This document shows, one piece after another, positions 23,736 to 32,421 of a DNA stretch of 57,659 nt. The DNA is from an uncultured Rubrobacteraceae bacterium (GTDB taxonomy: Bacteria; Actinomycetota; Rubrobacteria; Rubrobacterales; Rubrobacteraceae): assembly GCA_902806075.1 (NCBI GenBank), contig CADCVG010000116.1, forward strand, positions 1-57,659, written 5' to 3'. A program made the position numbers and the translations under genes. The stretch's first letter is position 1. Every line of letters begins with the position of its first letter. The notes beneath the pieces were generated by a model, which did no database searches, was not told the DNA's origin, and saw only the letters and a list, made by a program, of their open reading frames with translations.

Positions 23736-26339
23736 GTGCCTGACGAACATTCATTTTCGAACCTCGTCGTGATTGGCTCTTCGGCGGGTGGAATCGAGGC
23801 ACTCTCCCAGCTGGTCTCGACCCTGCCGGAGGACTTCTCCGCGCCGATCGTGGCCGTCCAACACCTGAGTCCCGACCGGGAGAGCCACCTGAGGGAGATA
23901 CTGGAGCGCCGGAGCACGCTGCCGGTCATGACGCTCGAGGAGCACACGACGCTACCACTCGAGTCGGGCGTGATCTTCGTGGTGCCGGCCGACTGGCACG
24001 TAAACATAACCGATTCTGAGATCCACCTGCAAGAAGACAGCGCGGGGAGACCCAAGCCCTCGATAGACCTGATCTTCGACAGCGCCGCCGAGATGTACGG
24101 CGAGCGGCTGATCGCCGTCGTCCTGACCGGTACCGGCTCGGACGGTACCGCGGGCGCCCGCGCCGTCAAAAAGGCGGGCGGCACGGTCATCATCCAGAAC
24201 CCCGAGACCGCCGCCCACCCCGACATGCCCCGGTCGCTCGCCCCCACGACGGTAGACATCGTCGCCAACCTCGAAGAGATCGGACCCATCCTCCACGATC
24301 TCCTGGTGGGGATCGAGGTACCAGCCAGGCCGGATGAGAAGAAGAAGCTGGAGTCGTTCCTGGAGGACGTGCGCACCAGTTACGGCATCGACTTCAGCAG
24401 CTATAAGACGCCGACCATAATGCGCCGGCTCCAGCGCCGGATAGTTGCCACCGACTCGCGGGACCTCGACGGCTACGTCCAGTACCTGGAGGAGCACCCC
24501 GAAGAGTACCAGCGGCTCATCAATGCCTTCCTGATCAAGGTGACCGAGTTCTTCCGCGACCGCGAGCTGTTCGATTTTCTGCGCGACGAGCTTGTACCGG
24601 AGCTGATAGAAAAGGCCCGCGAAGGGGGCAACCAGCTCAGGATCTGGTCGGCCGGCTGCGCCACCGGCGAGGAGCCCTACTCGCTGGCGATCCTGATCTC
24701 CGAGGCACTGGGCGACGAGTCGGACCACTTCAACGTGCGCATCTTCGCCACGGACCTCGACGAGGAGGCCGTAAACTTCGCCCGCCAGGGGCTCTACCCG
24801 AAGGCAGCGCTCGCCGACGTTCCCGAGGAATACATCGACCGCTACTTTATCGAGGAAGATGGCAGCTACCGGGTAAAGAAGCGGGTGCGCGGCATGATCG
24901 TCTTCGGACAGCACGACCTCGCCCAGAGGGCGCCGTTCCCCCGGGTGGACCTCGTAGTCTGCCGCAACGTCCTGATCTACTTTACAAAGGAGCTCCAGAA
25001 GCGCACGCTCCAGCTGTTCGCCTACGCCTTGAGAGACGGCGGCTACCTCTTAATGGGCAAGTCAGAGTCGCCCTCGCCTTTGGGCGAGTTCTTCACGCTC
25101 CACGATAAAGACCACAAGATCTACCGTCGTAAAGGCGAGCGCTTCCCCATAGTGCCGCTGGGGAGCCTGATGAGCCCCGCGCCGCTGCCGAGAGAGAGAC
25201 CCGCCACCCGCCCGTACGCGGGCTCCGCCCCGGCGCGGAGGCGCCAGGAGCCGCGCGATATGGTCAACGAGCTCGCCGATTTTCCGCTCGGCGTGGTAGT
25301 AGTAGACCGCGGGTACGACATCCGCTCGATAAACGCCGCGGCCCGCCACCTCCTCTCCATCAGCGACCCGGCGATCGGTGAAGACCTGCTGCACATGGTG
25401 CAAGGCGCGCACTACACGGAGCTGCGCGCAGCCCTGGATACAGCCTTCCGGGAGGGTCGGTCGGCCGACGTCGCGGAGTTTGCCATCGAAGAGGTCACGA
25501 CAGGCGAGCAACGCTACCTGCAGCTAACCTGCCATCCCCACAGGCACGAGGGTTGGGAGAACCAGGTAGAGTCCGTGATAGTCGTCGTGAGCAACGTCAC
25601 CGACATGGTTCGGGCGCGGCTGGAGCTGGAGGAGCGCCTGGCGTCGGTCACCGCCGAGCTCGAACGGGTCCGGAACGAGGTGCAAGAGGAGAGGGAGCGT
25701 CACGAAGCGCAGAACCGGCGGCTGGTCGAGACGAACCGGCAGCTCGCCAAGACCAACCAGGAGTTGACCAGCCTCAACGAGGATCTCCAGGCCACTAGCG
25801 AGCAGTACCTGATCTCCAGCGAGGAGGCGCAGTCCGCGACCGAGGAGGTCGAGACCCTGAACGAGGAGCTCCAGGCCACCAACGAGGAGCTCGAGACCCT
25901 GAACGAGGAGCTCCAGGCCACTATAGAAGAGTTGAATACCACCAACGAAGACCTGAACGCCCAGAGCACGGAGCTGCAAGAGTACACGCGAGCCAGCGAG
26001 GAGGAGCGGGCGCGGCTGCAGACGATCCTCGAAAGCATGTCGGAGGCCGTGCTGGTCGTGAACGCCGCCGGCAGGACCGTGCTCACGAACGCCGCCTACC
26101 AACGCCTCTTCGGCAGCGACGACTTCAAGGTTCTGAACACCTTCGGGACACTCCTGTCCTCGGAGGAAACACCGCGGGAGAGAGCCGCCCGGGGAGAGTC
26201 GACCGCCACGGAGTTCGTCGTCGAGGGAGAGGACGGCGCGCAGCGCCGCTTCGAGGCCGAAGGGCGGCCCATTGGCGGCAGCGAAGGCGGAAGGGGCGGC
26301 GTAATCGTCTTCCGCGAGGCCACGGACGATGACGTCTAA
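23736..26339 (+). CDS. CheB-CheR fusion with PAS domains and coiled coil
   Basis: An 867-aa sensor-type protein. Order: CheB methylesterase (residues about 10-185; IGSSAGGIEAL, VQHLSPD, VLTGTGSDGTAGA), CheR N-terminal helix bundle and SAM-dependent methyltransferase (about 205-470; SAGCATGEEPYSLAI for SAM binding, CRNVLIYF), a PAS-like domain (about 510-620), a long heptad-repeat coiled coil (ETLNEELQATNEELETLNEEL, encoded by a 42-base tandem repeat), and a final PAS (about 755-860). There is no kinase domain. The GTG start at 23736 follows AAGGAGAAGCT and gives MPDEHSF; an upstream TTG is possible. The neighbouring multi-PAS kinase and response regulator are the likely partners; the target of methylation is unknown. 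Confidence 0.9.
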   Translation: MPDEHSFSNLVVIGSSAGGIEALSQLVSTLPEDFSAPIVAVQHLSPDRESHLREILERRSTLPVMTLEEHTTLPLESGVIFVVPADWHVNITDSEIHLQEDSAGRPKPSIDLIFDSAAEMYGERLIAVVLTGTGSDGTAGARAVKKAGGTVIIQNPETAAHPDMPRSLAPTTVDIVANLEEIGPILHDLLVGIEVPARPDEKKKLESFLEDVRTSYGIDFSSYKTPTIMRRLQRRIVATDSRDLDGYVQYLEEHPEEYQRLINAFLIKVTEFFRDRELFDFLRDELVPELIEKAREGGNQLRIWSAGCATGEEPYSLAILISEALGDESDHFNVRIFATDLDEEAVNFARQGLYPKAALADVPEEYIDRYFIEEDGSYRVKKRVRGMIVFGQHDLAQRAPFPRVDLVVCRNVLIYFTKELQKRTLQLFAYALRDGGYLLMGKSESPSPLGEFFTLHDKDHKIYRRKGERFPIVPLGSLMSPAPLPRERPATRPYAGSAPARRRQEPRDMVNELADFPLGVVVVDRGYDIRSINAAARHLLSISDPAIGEDLLHMVQGAHYTELRAALDTAFREGRSADVAEFAIEEVTTGEQRYLQLTCHPHRHEGWENQVESVIVVVSNVTDMVRARLELEERLASVTAELERVRNEVQEERERHEAQNRRLVETNRQLAKTNQELTSLNEDLQATSEQYLISSEEAQSATEEVETLNEELQATNEELETLNEELQATIEELNTTNEDLNAQSTELQEYTRASEEERARLQTILESMSEAVLVVNAAGRTVLTNAAYQRLFGSDDFKVLNTFGTLLSSEETPRERAARGESTATEFVVEGEDGAQRRFEAEGRPIGGSEGGRGGVIVFREATDDDV

Positions 26340-26556
26340 CATCCTCAGCAGGCTGTTCGGTGTGACTACCGGCACGGGCTCCGTTTCTTCGGACCGTGAC
26401 GATCGCGCACGGGAAACGGAGCAAGCGCGGCGGGCAGCAAGAGCGGCCGGGCCGATGGCCTTCGGCCCGCTCGCGTATATACCGGGAGAGAGCGAGAGTC
26501 CGATTCTTGCTTCGGGGTTGTCCTGTACACACCGTTCGGGGTGGGATACGGGATGA
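26329..26556 (+). CDS. possible small protein overlapping the CheB-CheR stop
   Basis: A 75-codon frame starts with ATG eleven bases before the CheB-CheR stop codon ends and runs up to the kinase start. Its first half (MTSNILSRLFG and an Arg/Glu-rich helix) looks protein-like; its second half (SESPILASGLSCTHRSGW) does not. It could be a real coupled peptide or just the spacer. No family recognised. Confidence 0.25.
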   Translation: MTSNILSRLFGVTTGTGSVSSDRDDRARETEQARRAARAAGPMAFGPLAYIPGESESPILASGLSCTHRSGWDTG

Positions 26557-29500
26557 GATCTTCGGGTTCCAGGCAGGATCGTCACGCAGCTATCGGCCAA
26601 CGAGACGCCGAGTTCAAGCGCTTGAAGAAAGAACGCGACGAGCTCCTCGCCCGTGAGAAGGCGGCCCGCGCCGAGGCCGAGACAGCGCAGCGTCGCCTCT
26701 CGGAGCTCTCTTCGATGAGCAAGTCTTTCGCCTCCTCCATGCGCGGCGTATCCGTCGAACGCCAGCGGGCCCGTCGCAGACTCAACACTCAGTACGCCGT
26801 GGGACGCATACTCACGGAGTCCGACGGGCTAGAGGACGCCGCCCCGAAGGTCCTGGAAGCCGTAGGGGAGGGACTCGGCTGGGACCTGGGCGCTCTCTGG
26901 ATAGTAGACGAGAGCATGGACGCGCTGCGCTGCTACGAGGTCTGGCGAGCACCGGAGCACCAGCCCTCCGGTGGGGCGGACCAGAGCGGCTTCGAAAACG
27001 CGAGCCGGCGAACGAGCCTGCCGAGAGGCTCTGGATTGCCGGGTCGCGTCTGGGAGAGGTGCGAGACCCTCTGGATCGAGGACGTCCTCGAAGACGAGGG
27101 TTTTCGCCGCAAGGAGGCCGCCACCAGGGAGGGATTGCGCAAGGCCTTCGCCTTCCCCATCAAGGACGGAGGCTGGCCTCTGGGCGTCGTGGAGTTCTTC
27201 GGACGCGAGGTCGCGCCGCCCGACGAAGACCTGCTTCGGACGGCAAGCCTCATTGGTAGCCAGCTCGGCCAGTTTCTCGAACGGAGGCGGGCGGAGGAAG
27301 AGCGCGAGCGGCTCTTTGCCCGCGAGAGGGCGTCCCGCGCCGAGGCCGAGGAGTCCCGCGAGCGGCTGCGCGAGGTTCTGGAGAGCATCGGCGACGCCTT
27401 CTTCGCGCTCGACCGGCAGTGGCGCCTAACCTACATCAACGATCGGGCGGTCAGTCTTACAAGTTGGTCCCGGGAGGAGTTGCTCGGCAAGAGCATCTCG
27501 GAGGCGTTCCCCGAGCTGGTTGAAGGCATGGCCTCCGCGGAACTGATCCGGACAGAGAAGGAGGGAAGCGCCACACAGTTCGAGCACTACTCCTCAAGGC
27601 TCGACTGTTGGCTATCCTACCGCGTCTACCCCTCGCCCACCGGGCTCTCCATCTATATTACGGACATAACCGGTCGGAAGAAGGCCGAGAAGAAGCTCCG
27701 GGCACGCGAGGAAGAGTACCGTACCACCTTCGAGCTCGCGGGCGTCGGCAAGGCCCAGGCCGACCTGGAGACCGGCCGCTTTCTGCGCGTCAACCGCCGG
27801 TTGTGCGAGATCACCGGGTACGAACCCGGGGAGTTACTGGCTAAGACGTTCACCGAGATCACACACCCCGAGGACCAGGACCGCAACTACGACGAGTTCA
27901 GGCGCATGGGCCGCGGAGAGACCGACGAGTACGAGACCGAGAAACGGTACTTGCGCAAGGACGGTGCGGTGATCTGGGTACGTCTGAACGCGACCGCGAT
28001 CCGCGACCGCGAGGGGCGACCGCTACGAGCCGTAGCCACGATAGAGGACATAACCGGGCGTAAGCGGGCCGATGAGGAGCTCAAGAGTAGCGAGGAACTC
28101 TACCGGCTAATAGCCGATAACTCGACCGACATGATCTCGAAGCACACACCTGAAGGCGTGTACACCTACGTCTCGCCCGCCTGCCGCTCGCTGCTCGGGT
28201 ACGAGCCCGAAGAGCTCATCGGACACTCCGCCTACGAGTTCTTCCACCCCGAAGACCTGGAGACCGTAAAGAGAGCCCACTCCTCGGTACTGGAGCTGCC
28301 CGACACCTACATCGTCAGCTACCGGGTCCGGCGCAAAGACGGCTCCTACCTCTGGTTCGAGACCTCCAGCCGGACGATCCGGGACTCGGAGACAGGCGCG
28401 GTGCGGGAGATCATAGCCACCTCGCGCGACGTTGCCGAGCGCAAGCGGATGGAAGAAGAGAAGCTGCAGCTTGCGGAGCATATGAAGCTGCTCCTGGAAT
28501 CGACCGACGAAGGTATCTACGGGGTAGACTTGCAAGGAACATGCTCTTTCCTAAACAGCTCCGCGGCACAGATGCTCGGCTACGAGGACCCGGAGGAGCT
28601 TCTCGGCCAGGACATGCACGAGATTTGCCATCACAGCCACAACGACGGGTCCCCCTACCCTGCAGAGGAGTTTCCAATCTACCAGGCCTTCCGCGAAGAG
28701 CGGGGAGTACGGGTTGACGATGAGGTTTTCTGGCACCGGGACGGTAGTTCGTTCCCCGTTGAATACTCGTCGTCCCCCATAATCGAAGATGGGGTCACCA
28801 GGGGCTCTATCGTGACCTTCGTCGACATCACCGAGCGCAAGCGGGCAGAGGAAGCGCTGCGCAAGAGCGAGGAGCGGTACAAGGCCCTGTACGAGGACAA
28901 CCCGTTTATGTACTTCACCGTGGATACGCGAGGAACGGTACTATCGGTAAACCGCTCCGGTGCCCAGCAACTAAGTTACCCGGTCGAAGAGCTAGTCGGG
29001 CGTCCGATGCTAGATCTCTTCCATGAAGAGGACAGAGAAGACGTCTCACGCTACTTTAGCGCGTGTGCGCAGGATCTCGAACGGCCTACCAGTTGGGAAG
29101 CACGCAAGATGCGCAAGGACGGGAGCATAATGTGGGTCAGGGAGAACGTGCGCATCGTGGAAGGCTCCGATGGGAACAAGATCGTTCTACTCCTCTGCGA
29201 GGATATTACCGAGCGTAAGCAGGCGGAGGAGCAGATACTGTTGCAGGCGCAGCTGCTCGAGCAGGTCCAGGCCGCGGTCATAGCTACCGATCTACAAGGC
29301 ACGGTAACCTACTGGAACGAGTATGCTGAGGAGCTCTATGGGTGGCCACGCGAGGAAGCGTTAGGCCGCAATATCATGGAGCTAACCGTCAGCCCCGAAG
29401 GAGCCAAGGTCGCCGAAGAGATCATGGAACGACTCCGGGCCGGCGAGACGTGGGAAGGCGAGCTTGTCGTCCGTCGCAAGGACGGTTCCACGTTCTCCGC

Positions 29501-30245
29501 CCACGTCACCGATTCCTTGATCTACGATGCGCAGGGCCACGCTGTCGGCGTCGTTGGCGTTTCGACGGACATCACCGAGCGCAAAAAGGCCGAAGAGGAG
29601 CGCGGGCGGCTACTCGCTCACGAGTGGAGGGCCCGCGCCGAGGCCGAGGAGCGTAAGAGGATCAGCCGCGAGCTCCACGACCGGGTGGCGCACTCGATGG
29701 CGGTGGTCCACCAGAGCCTGGAGCTCTACGGTGCCATCAAGGGGCGCGATCCCGAGGGGGCCGACCGCAAGCTGGCGCTAGCCAGGGAGACGACGAAGAC
29801 CGCCCTGAAGTCAACCCGCGACCTCTCCATGACGCTCCGCAACGAGGTCGAGGACGGTCTTACACCGGCCCTCTCACACCTCCTTTCGACCGTCGTGCCG
29901 CCGGAAATCCATGCCGAGGTCTCCGTGGAGGGTGACGAGTCACTCGCGCCGCGAGAGGTGCGCGACCAGCTGTTCTTGATCTTGAGAGAGGGCGTGCGGA
30001 ACGCCGTGTCGCACGCGGAGGCGGAGAGTATCTCGGTGGCCGTCGAGATCACGCCGGATAAAATCTTCGGCTCGGTCGAGGACGACGGACGAGGCTTCGA
30101 CCCGCCGGAGTTGCCCGCACGCGCGGGTGGCGGGCTCGAATCCATGAGGGAGCGGGCGGCACTCGTCGGCGGCTCTCTGCGCCTCGCAAGCTACCCGGAC
30201 GGCACGCGGATCAAGGTAACCGTCCCCCTCTCGCGGCGAGGGTAG
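26541..30245 (+). CDS. multi-PAS sensor histidine kinase (NarL-partner class)
   Basis: A 1234-aa soluble kinase. Order: a coiled-coil start (about 20-75), a GAF domain (about 80-250), six PAS domains, several ending in the typical DITERK/DITGRK pieces (about 275-385, 390-510, 515-640, 650-770, 780-900, 905-1020), then a HisKA_3 dimerisation helix RKRISRELHDRVAHSMAVVHQ with the phospho-His, and an HATPase domain (SVEDDGRGFD, GGGLESMRERAALVGG). No membrane segments, so it senses cytoplasmic or redox/ligand signals. HisKA_3 kinases pair with NarL/LuxR regulators, and one starts one base after the stop. The start is GTG 26541 or ATG 26553; neither has a strong ribosome site. Confidence 0.93.
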   Translation: MGYGMRSSGSRQDRHAAIGQRDAEFKRLKKERDELLAREKAARAEAETAQRRLSELSSMSKSFASSMRGVSVERQRARRRLNTQYAVGRILTESDGLEDAAPKVLEAVGEGLGWDLGALWIVDESMDALRCYEVWRAPEHQPSGGADQSGFENASRRTSLPRGSGLPGRVWERCETLWIEDVLEDEGFRRKEAATREGLRKAFAFPIKDGGWPLGVVEFFGREVAPPDEDLLRTASLIGSQLGQFLERRRAEEERERLFARERASRAEAEESRERLREVLESIGDAFFALDRQWRLTYINDRAVSLTSWSREELLGKSISEAFPELVEGMASAELIRTEKEGSATQFEHYSSRLDCWLSYRVYPSPTGLSIYITDITGRKKAEKKLRAREEEYRTTFELAGVGKAQADLETGRFLRVNRRLCEITGYEPGELLAKTFTEITHPEDQDRNYDEFRRMGRGETDEYETEKRYLRKDGAVIWVRLNATAIRDREGRPLRAVATIEDITGRKRADEELKSSEELYRLIADNSTDMISKHTPEGVYTYVSPACRSLLGYEPEELIGHSAYEFFHPEDLETVKRAHSSVLELPDTYIVSYRVRRKDGSYLWFETSSRTIRDSETGAVREIIATSRDVAERKRMEEEKLQLAEHMKLLLESTDEGIYGVDLQGTCSFLNSSAAQMLGYEDPEELLGQDMHEICHHSHNDGSPYPAEEFPIYQAFREERGVRVDDEVFWHRDGSSFPVEYSSSPIIEDGVTRGSIVTFVDITERKRAEEALRKSEERYKALYEDNPFMYFTVDTRGTVLSVNRSGAQQLSYPVEELVGRPMLDLFHEEDREDVSRYFSACAQDLERPTSWEARKMRKDGSIMWVRENVRIVEGSDGNKIVLLLCEDITERKQAEEQILLQAQLLEQVQAAVIATDLQGTVTYWNEYAEELYGWPREEALGRNIMELTVSPEGAKVAEEIMERLRAGETWEGELVVRRKDGSTFSAHVTDSLIYDAQGHAVGVVGVSTDITERKKAEEERGRLLAHEWRARAEAEERKRISRELHDRVAHSMAVVHQSLELYGAIKGRDPEGADRKLALARETTKTALKSTRDLSMTLRNEVEDGLTPALSHLLSTVVPPEIHAEVSVEGDESLAPREVRDQLFLILREGVRNAVSHAEAESISVAVEITPDKIFGSVEDDGRGFDPPELPARAGGGLESMRERAALVGGSLRLASYPDGTRIKVTVPLSRRG

Positions 30246-30246
30246 G

Positions 30247-30927
30247 ATGGAGCACCGTACCATAAGGGTAGTCCTCGCGGACGACCACACCATGTTCCGC
30301 CAGGGCCTCAAAGAGATGCTCTCCACCGACGAGTACATAAAGGTCATCGGTGAGGCCGAGAACGGCGCCGAGGCCGTGGAGTTGGCCAGAGAGACGCTGC
30401 CCGACGTGGTCGTCCTGGACGTCGAGATGCCGGTCATGGGCGCGCGGGAGGCGATGGACCGCCTGCTCCGGCTCTCTCCACCTCCCAGGATCGTGGTGGT
30501 GACCATGCACGACGACCCGCGTCTGGTGCGGGAGCTTCTGGGACGCGGTGCGAGCGCCTACCTGGTAAAGAGCGCCTCCCTAGAGGAGCTGCTCACGGCG
30601 GTACACGCCGCGGCCGAGAGCCCCGCAGACCCACGCGACGAAAACGTGGTAATGGTCGTTCCCAGGGAGGCCTTCGAGAGAGCCGAGAAGGCGACCGAGG
30701 AGGGCATCTCCGCCCGGGAGCTAGAGATACTGCTCCTGGTCGCGAGGGGCCTCTCGAACCGCCAGATCGCCCACACTCTCAGGCTCGCAGAGGCAACCGT
30801 CAAACGCCACCTCGCCAACCTCTATCCCAAGATGGGCGTCGGCTCCCGCGGCGAGGCCACCAGAAAGGCACTCTCCGAGGGCTGGATCTCTGCCCGCGAC
30901 GTAACCCGCACCGGGGAGCAGAGATAA
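30247..30927 (+). CDS. NarL/LuxR-family response regulator
   Basis: A 226-aa two-domain regulator. The receiver (about 5-125) has the acidic pocket VLADDHTMFRQGL, phospho-acceptor Asp in VVVLDVEMPVMGA, the Thr in VVTMHD and the Lys in YLVKSAS. The LuxR-type helix-turn-helix is EGISARELEILLLVARGLSNRQIAHTLRLAEATVKRHLANLYPKMGV. It starts one base after the multi-PAS kinase and is almost certainly its partner. It may act on the direct repeats that follow in the intergenic region at 30983-31065, but that is inference. Confidence 0.93.
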   Translation: MEHRTIRVVLADDHTMFRQGLKEMLSTDEYIKVIGEAENGAEAVELARETLPDVVVLDVEMPVMGAREAMDRLLRLSPPPRIVVVTMHDDPRLVRELLGRGASAYLVKSASLEELLTAVHAAAESPADPRDENVVMVVPREAFERAEKATEEGISARELEILLLVARGLSNRQIAHTLRLAEATVKRHLANLYPKMGVGSRGEATRKALSEGWISARDVTRTGEQR

Positions 30928-30982
30928 ACAGCACAACGACGAACGCCGCCTCTGTCCTGCCCGCACGAATTTTTCAGGTAAT

Positions 30983-31065
30983 GTACATAAAAAGGTGTAC
31001 ATCGTGGCCCAAAAGGTGTAATATTTGGCGTGTCACCGAAAGGTGTCGGGTAAGGGAAAGGTTTA
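30983..31065 (+). repeat. four direct repeats of AAAGGTGTA type plus an inverted repeat
   Basis: AAAGGTGTA begins at 30991 and 31012, AAAGGTGTC at 31039 and AAAGGTTTA at 31057, with spacings of 21, 27 and 18 bases. The first is part of the 7-bp inverted repeat ATGTACA-N8-TGTACAT at 30981-31002, and of the 17-mer shared with 20205-20221. The block lies between the response regulator and the gene at 31153 and looks like a multi-site operator. Function not proven. Confidence 0.5.
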
Positions 31066-31123
31066 CCACCCGCGGATCGGTGTTTCACATCTCTTCTTTA
31101 GTGAAGCATCGGTCCGCGGGCGG
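31066..31123 (+). ncRNA. strong RNA hairpin in the leader of the gene at 31153
   Basis: Bases 31066-31088 pair with 31101-31123 over 23 positions, with a 12-base loop: 19 Watson-Crick pairs, three G-U pairs and one A-C mismatch. The G-U pairs form only in RNA made from the plus strand; the same positions would be mismatches on the minus strand. That supports a functional rightward transcript. The hairpin ends about 20 bases before the ribosome site AAGAGGAGA, so it is in the 5' leader. There is no T-run, so it is not a simple terminator. Matches no riboswitch class I can name. Confidence 0.5.
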
Positions 31124-31152
31124 TTGAGATACAAGCAATAAGAGGAGATCTT

Positions 31153-31518
31153 ATGATCGACGGAAGGACCGACACGGTTCAAACCCGACCAGAGGCGAGC
31201 CGGGAGCATTACGGGACAGGCGCAAGCTGGTTCGCCACAGTCCAGGAGCAAAATGCAAGGTTCGCCGCGGCATTGATCGAGGAGTCGTTCAGGGCTTACG
31301 CGAGTCTCTTCTACGTCCCCTTCTCCCCCTCTCGCAATGGGTCCCGTGTCGAGGCTGCAGACCCGCCGATAGAGGACTACGACCGGCTGACCACCGAGGA
31401 GGTCGCCGGCAGGCTCGACGAGCTCTCCGCCGGTGAGGTCGAGGAGCTAAAAGCATACGAGAAGCAGAACAAAGGCCGCGCCGCCCTGATCGAGCGATTC
31501 GACCGCAGCCTGGTCTGA
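31153..31518 (+). CDS. uncharacterised small helical protein
   Basis: A 121-aa soluble protein. The N-terminal 70 residues contain an aromatic helix (ASWFATVQEQNARFAAALIEESFRAYASLFYVPF) and the C-terminus PPIEDYDRLTTEEVAGRLDELSAGEVEELKAYEKQNKGRAALIERFDRSL, a short helical pattern (DYDxLTxEEVxxRLxxLSxxE) seen as a tail in various actinobacterial proteins. No catalytic motif. The ATG follows AGAGGAGATCTT. It sits behind a regulatory-looking leader with repeats and a hairpin. Confidence 0.65.
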   Translation: MIDGRTDTVQTRPEASREHYGTGASWFATVQEQNARFAAALIEESFRAYASLFYVPFSPSRNGSRVEAADPPIEDYDRLTTEEVAGRLDELSAGEVEELKAYEKQNKGRAALIERFDRSLV

Positions 31519-31675
31519 CTACCGGACCATCACCCTCTTTATCCGGCCGCGAGGCCCCTCTCCACCACGGGATAGCCGTCGGTTGATGGCGGACGGCCCG
31601 GTACATGAGCTATGATACGGGAGGATGTTAAGGGGGATCGGGGCTTGGATCCCGGACGGAGAGAAGGGGTCGACT

Positions 31676-32419
31676 TTGCGAGTGGCGCTCTTCATCACCT
31701 GCTTCAACGACACGCTCTTCCCCGAGACCGGCCGGGCGACCGTCGAGGTCCTCGAACGGCTGGGGGTGAGGGTGGACTTTCCGCTCGAACAGACTTGCTG
31801 CGGCCAGATGCACTTCAACACCGGTTATCAGCGCGAGGCGATACCGCTGGTGCGGCGCTTCGTGGACGTCTTCAAGAACTACGACGCCGTCGTCGCCCCC
31901 TCCGGCTCGTGCGTCGGCATGGTCCGCGAGCTCTACCCGATGGCCGCCGAGCTTGCGCACGACAAACGCCTCGCCGCCGACGTCGAGGAGCTCGCCCCGA
32001 AGGTCTTCGAGCTCTCCGAGTTCCTCGTAAACAAGTTGGAGGTGACGAACGTCGGAGCATACTACCCACACCGCGTCACCTACCACCCGACCTGCCACTC
32101 CCTGAGGATGCTAAAGGTCGGAGACGCTCCCTTGAAGCTACTGCGGGCCGTCGACGGCATGGACCTCGTCGAGCTACCGGAGGCGAAGGAGTGCTGCGGT
32201 TTCGGGGGGACCTTCGCGGTCAAGAACGCCGACACCTCCATCGCGATGCTCTCCGACAAGCTCCGGCACGTCCTGGGGACGGAGGCCGAGGTCTGCACCG
32301 CCGGGGATAACTCGTGCCTCATGCACATAGGCGGCGGCCTAAAGCGCCAGCGGGCCGGCGTGAGAGCCGTCCACTTAGCGGAGATACTCGCCAGCGAAGC
32401 CACCGAGGAGAGGAAGTAG
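31676..32419 (+). CDS. lutA: lactate utilization protein LutA (CCG iron-sulfur subunit)
   Basis: First of three LutABC subunits that oxidise L-lactate to pyruvate. Two CCG domains are visible: TCCGQMHFNTGY near residue 40 and ECCGFGGTFAVKNADTS near residue 180, with PTCHSLRML between, the features of the YkgE/LutA family. With the TTG start at 31676 (MRVALFITCFNDTLFP) it has 247 aa, the normal length, and AAGGGG lies upstream. An ATG at 31625 would add 17 unusual residues. lutB starts two bases after the stop. Confidence 0.92.
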   Translation: MRVALFITCFNDTLFPETGRATVEVLERLGVRVDFPLEQTCCGQMHFNTGYQREAIPLVRRFVDVFKNYDAVVAPSGSCVGMVRELYPMAAELAHDKRLAADVEELAPKVFELSEFLVNKLEVTNVGAYYPHRVTYHPTCHSLRMLKVGDAPLKLLRAVDGMDLVELPEAKECCGFGGTFAVKNADTSIAMLSDKLRHVLGTEAEVCTAGDNSCLMHIGGGLKRQRAGVRAVHLAEILASEATEERK

Positions 32420-32421
32420 TC

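Noticed and set aside
25851-25921. 42-base tandem repeat
   Set aside because: It encodes a 14-residue (two-heptad) coiled-coil repeat in the CheB-CheR fusion; protein-level repeat, not a DNA element.
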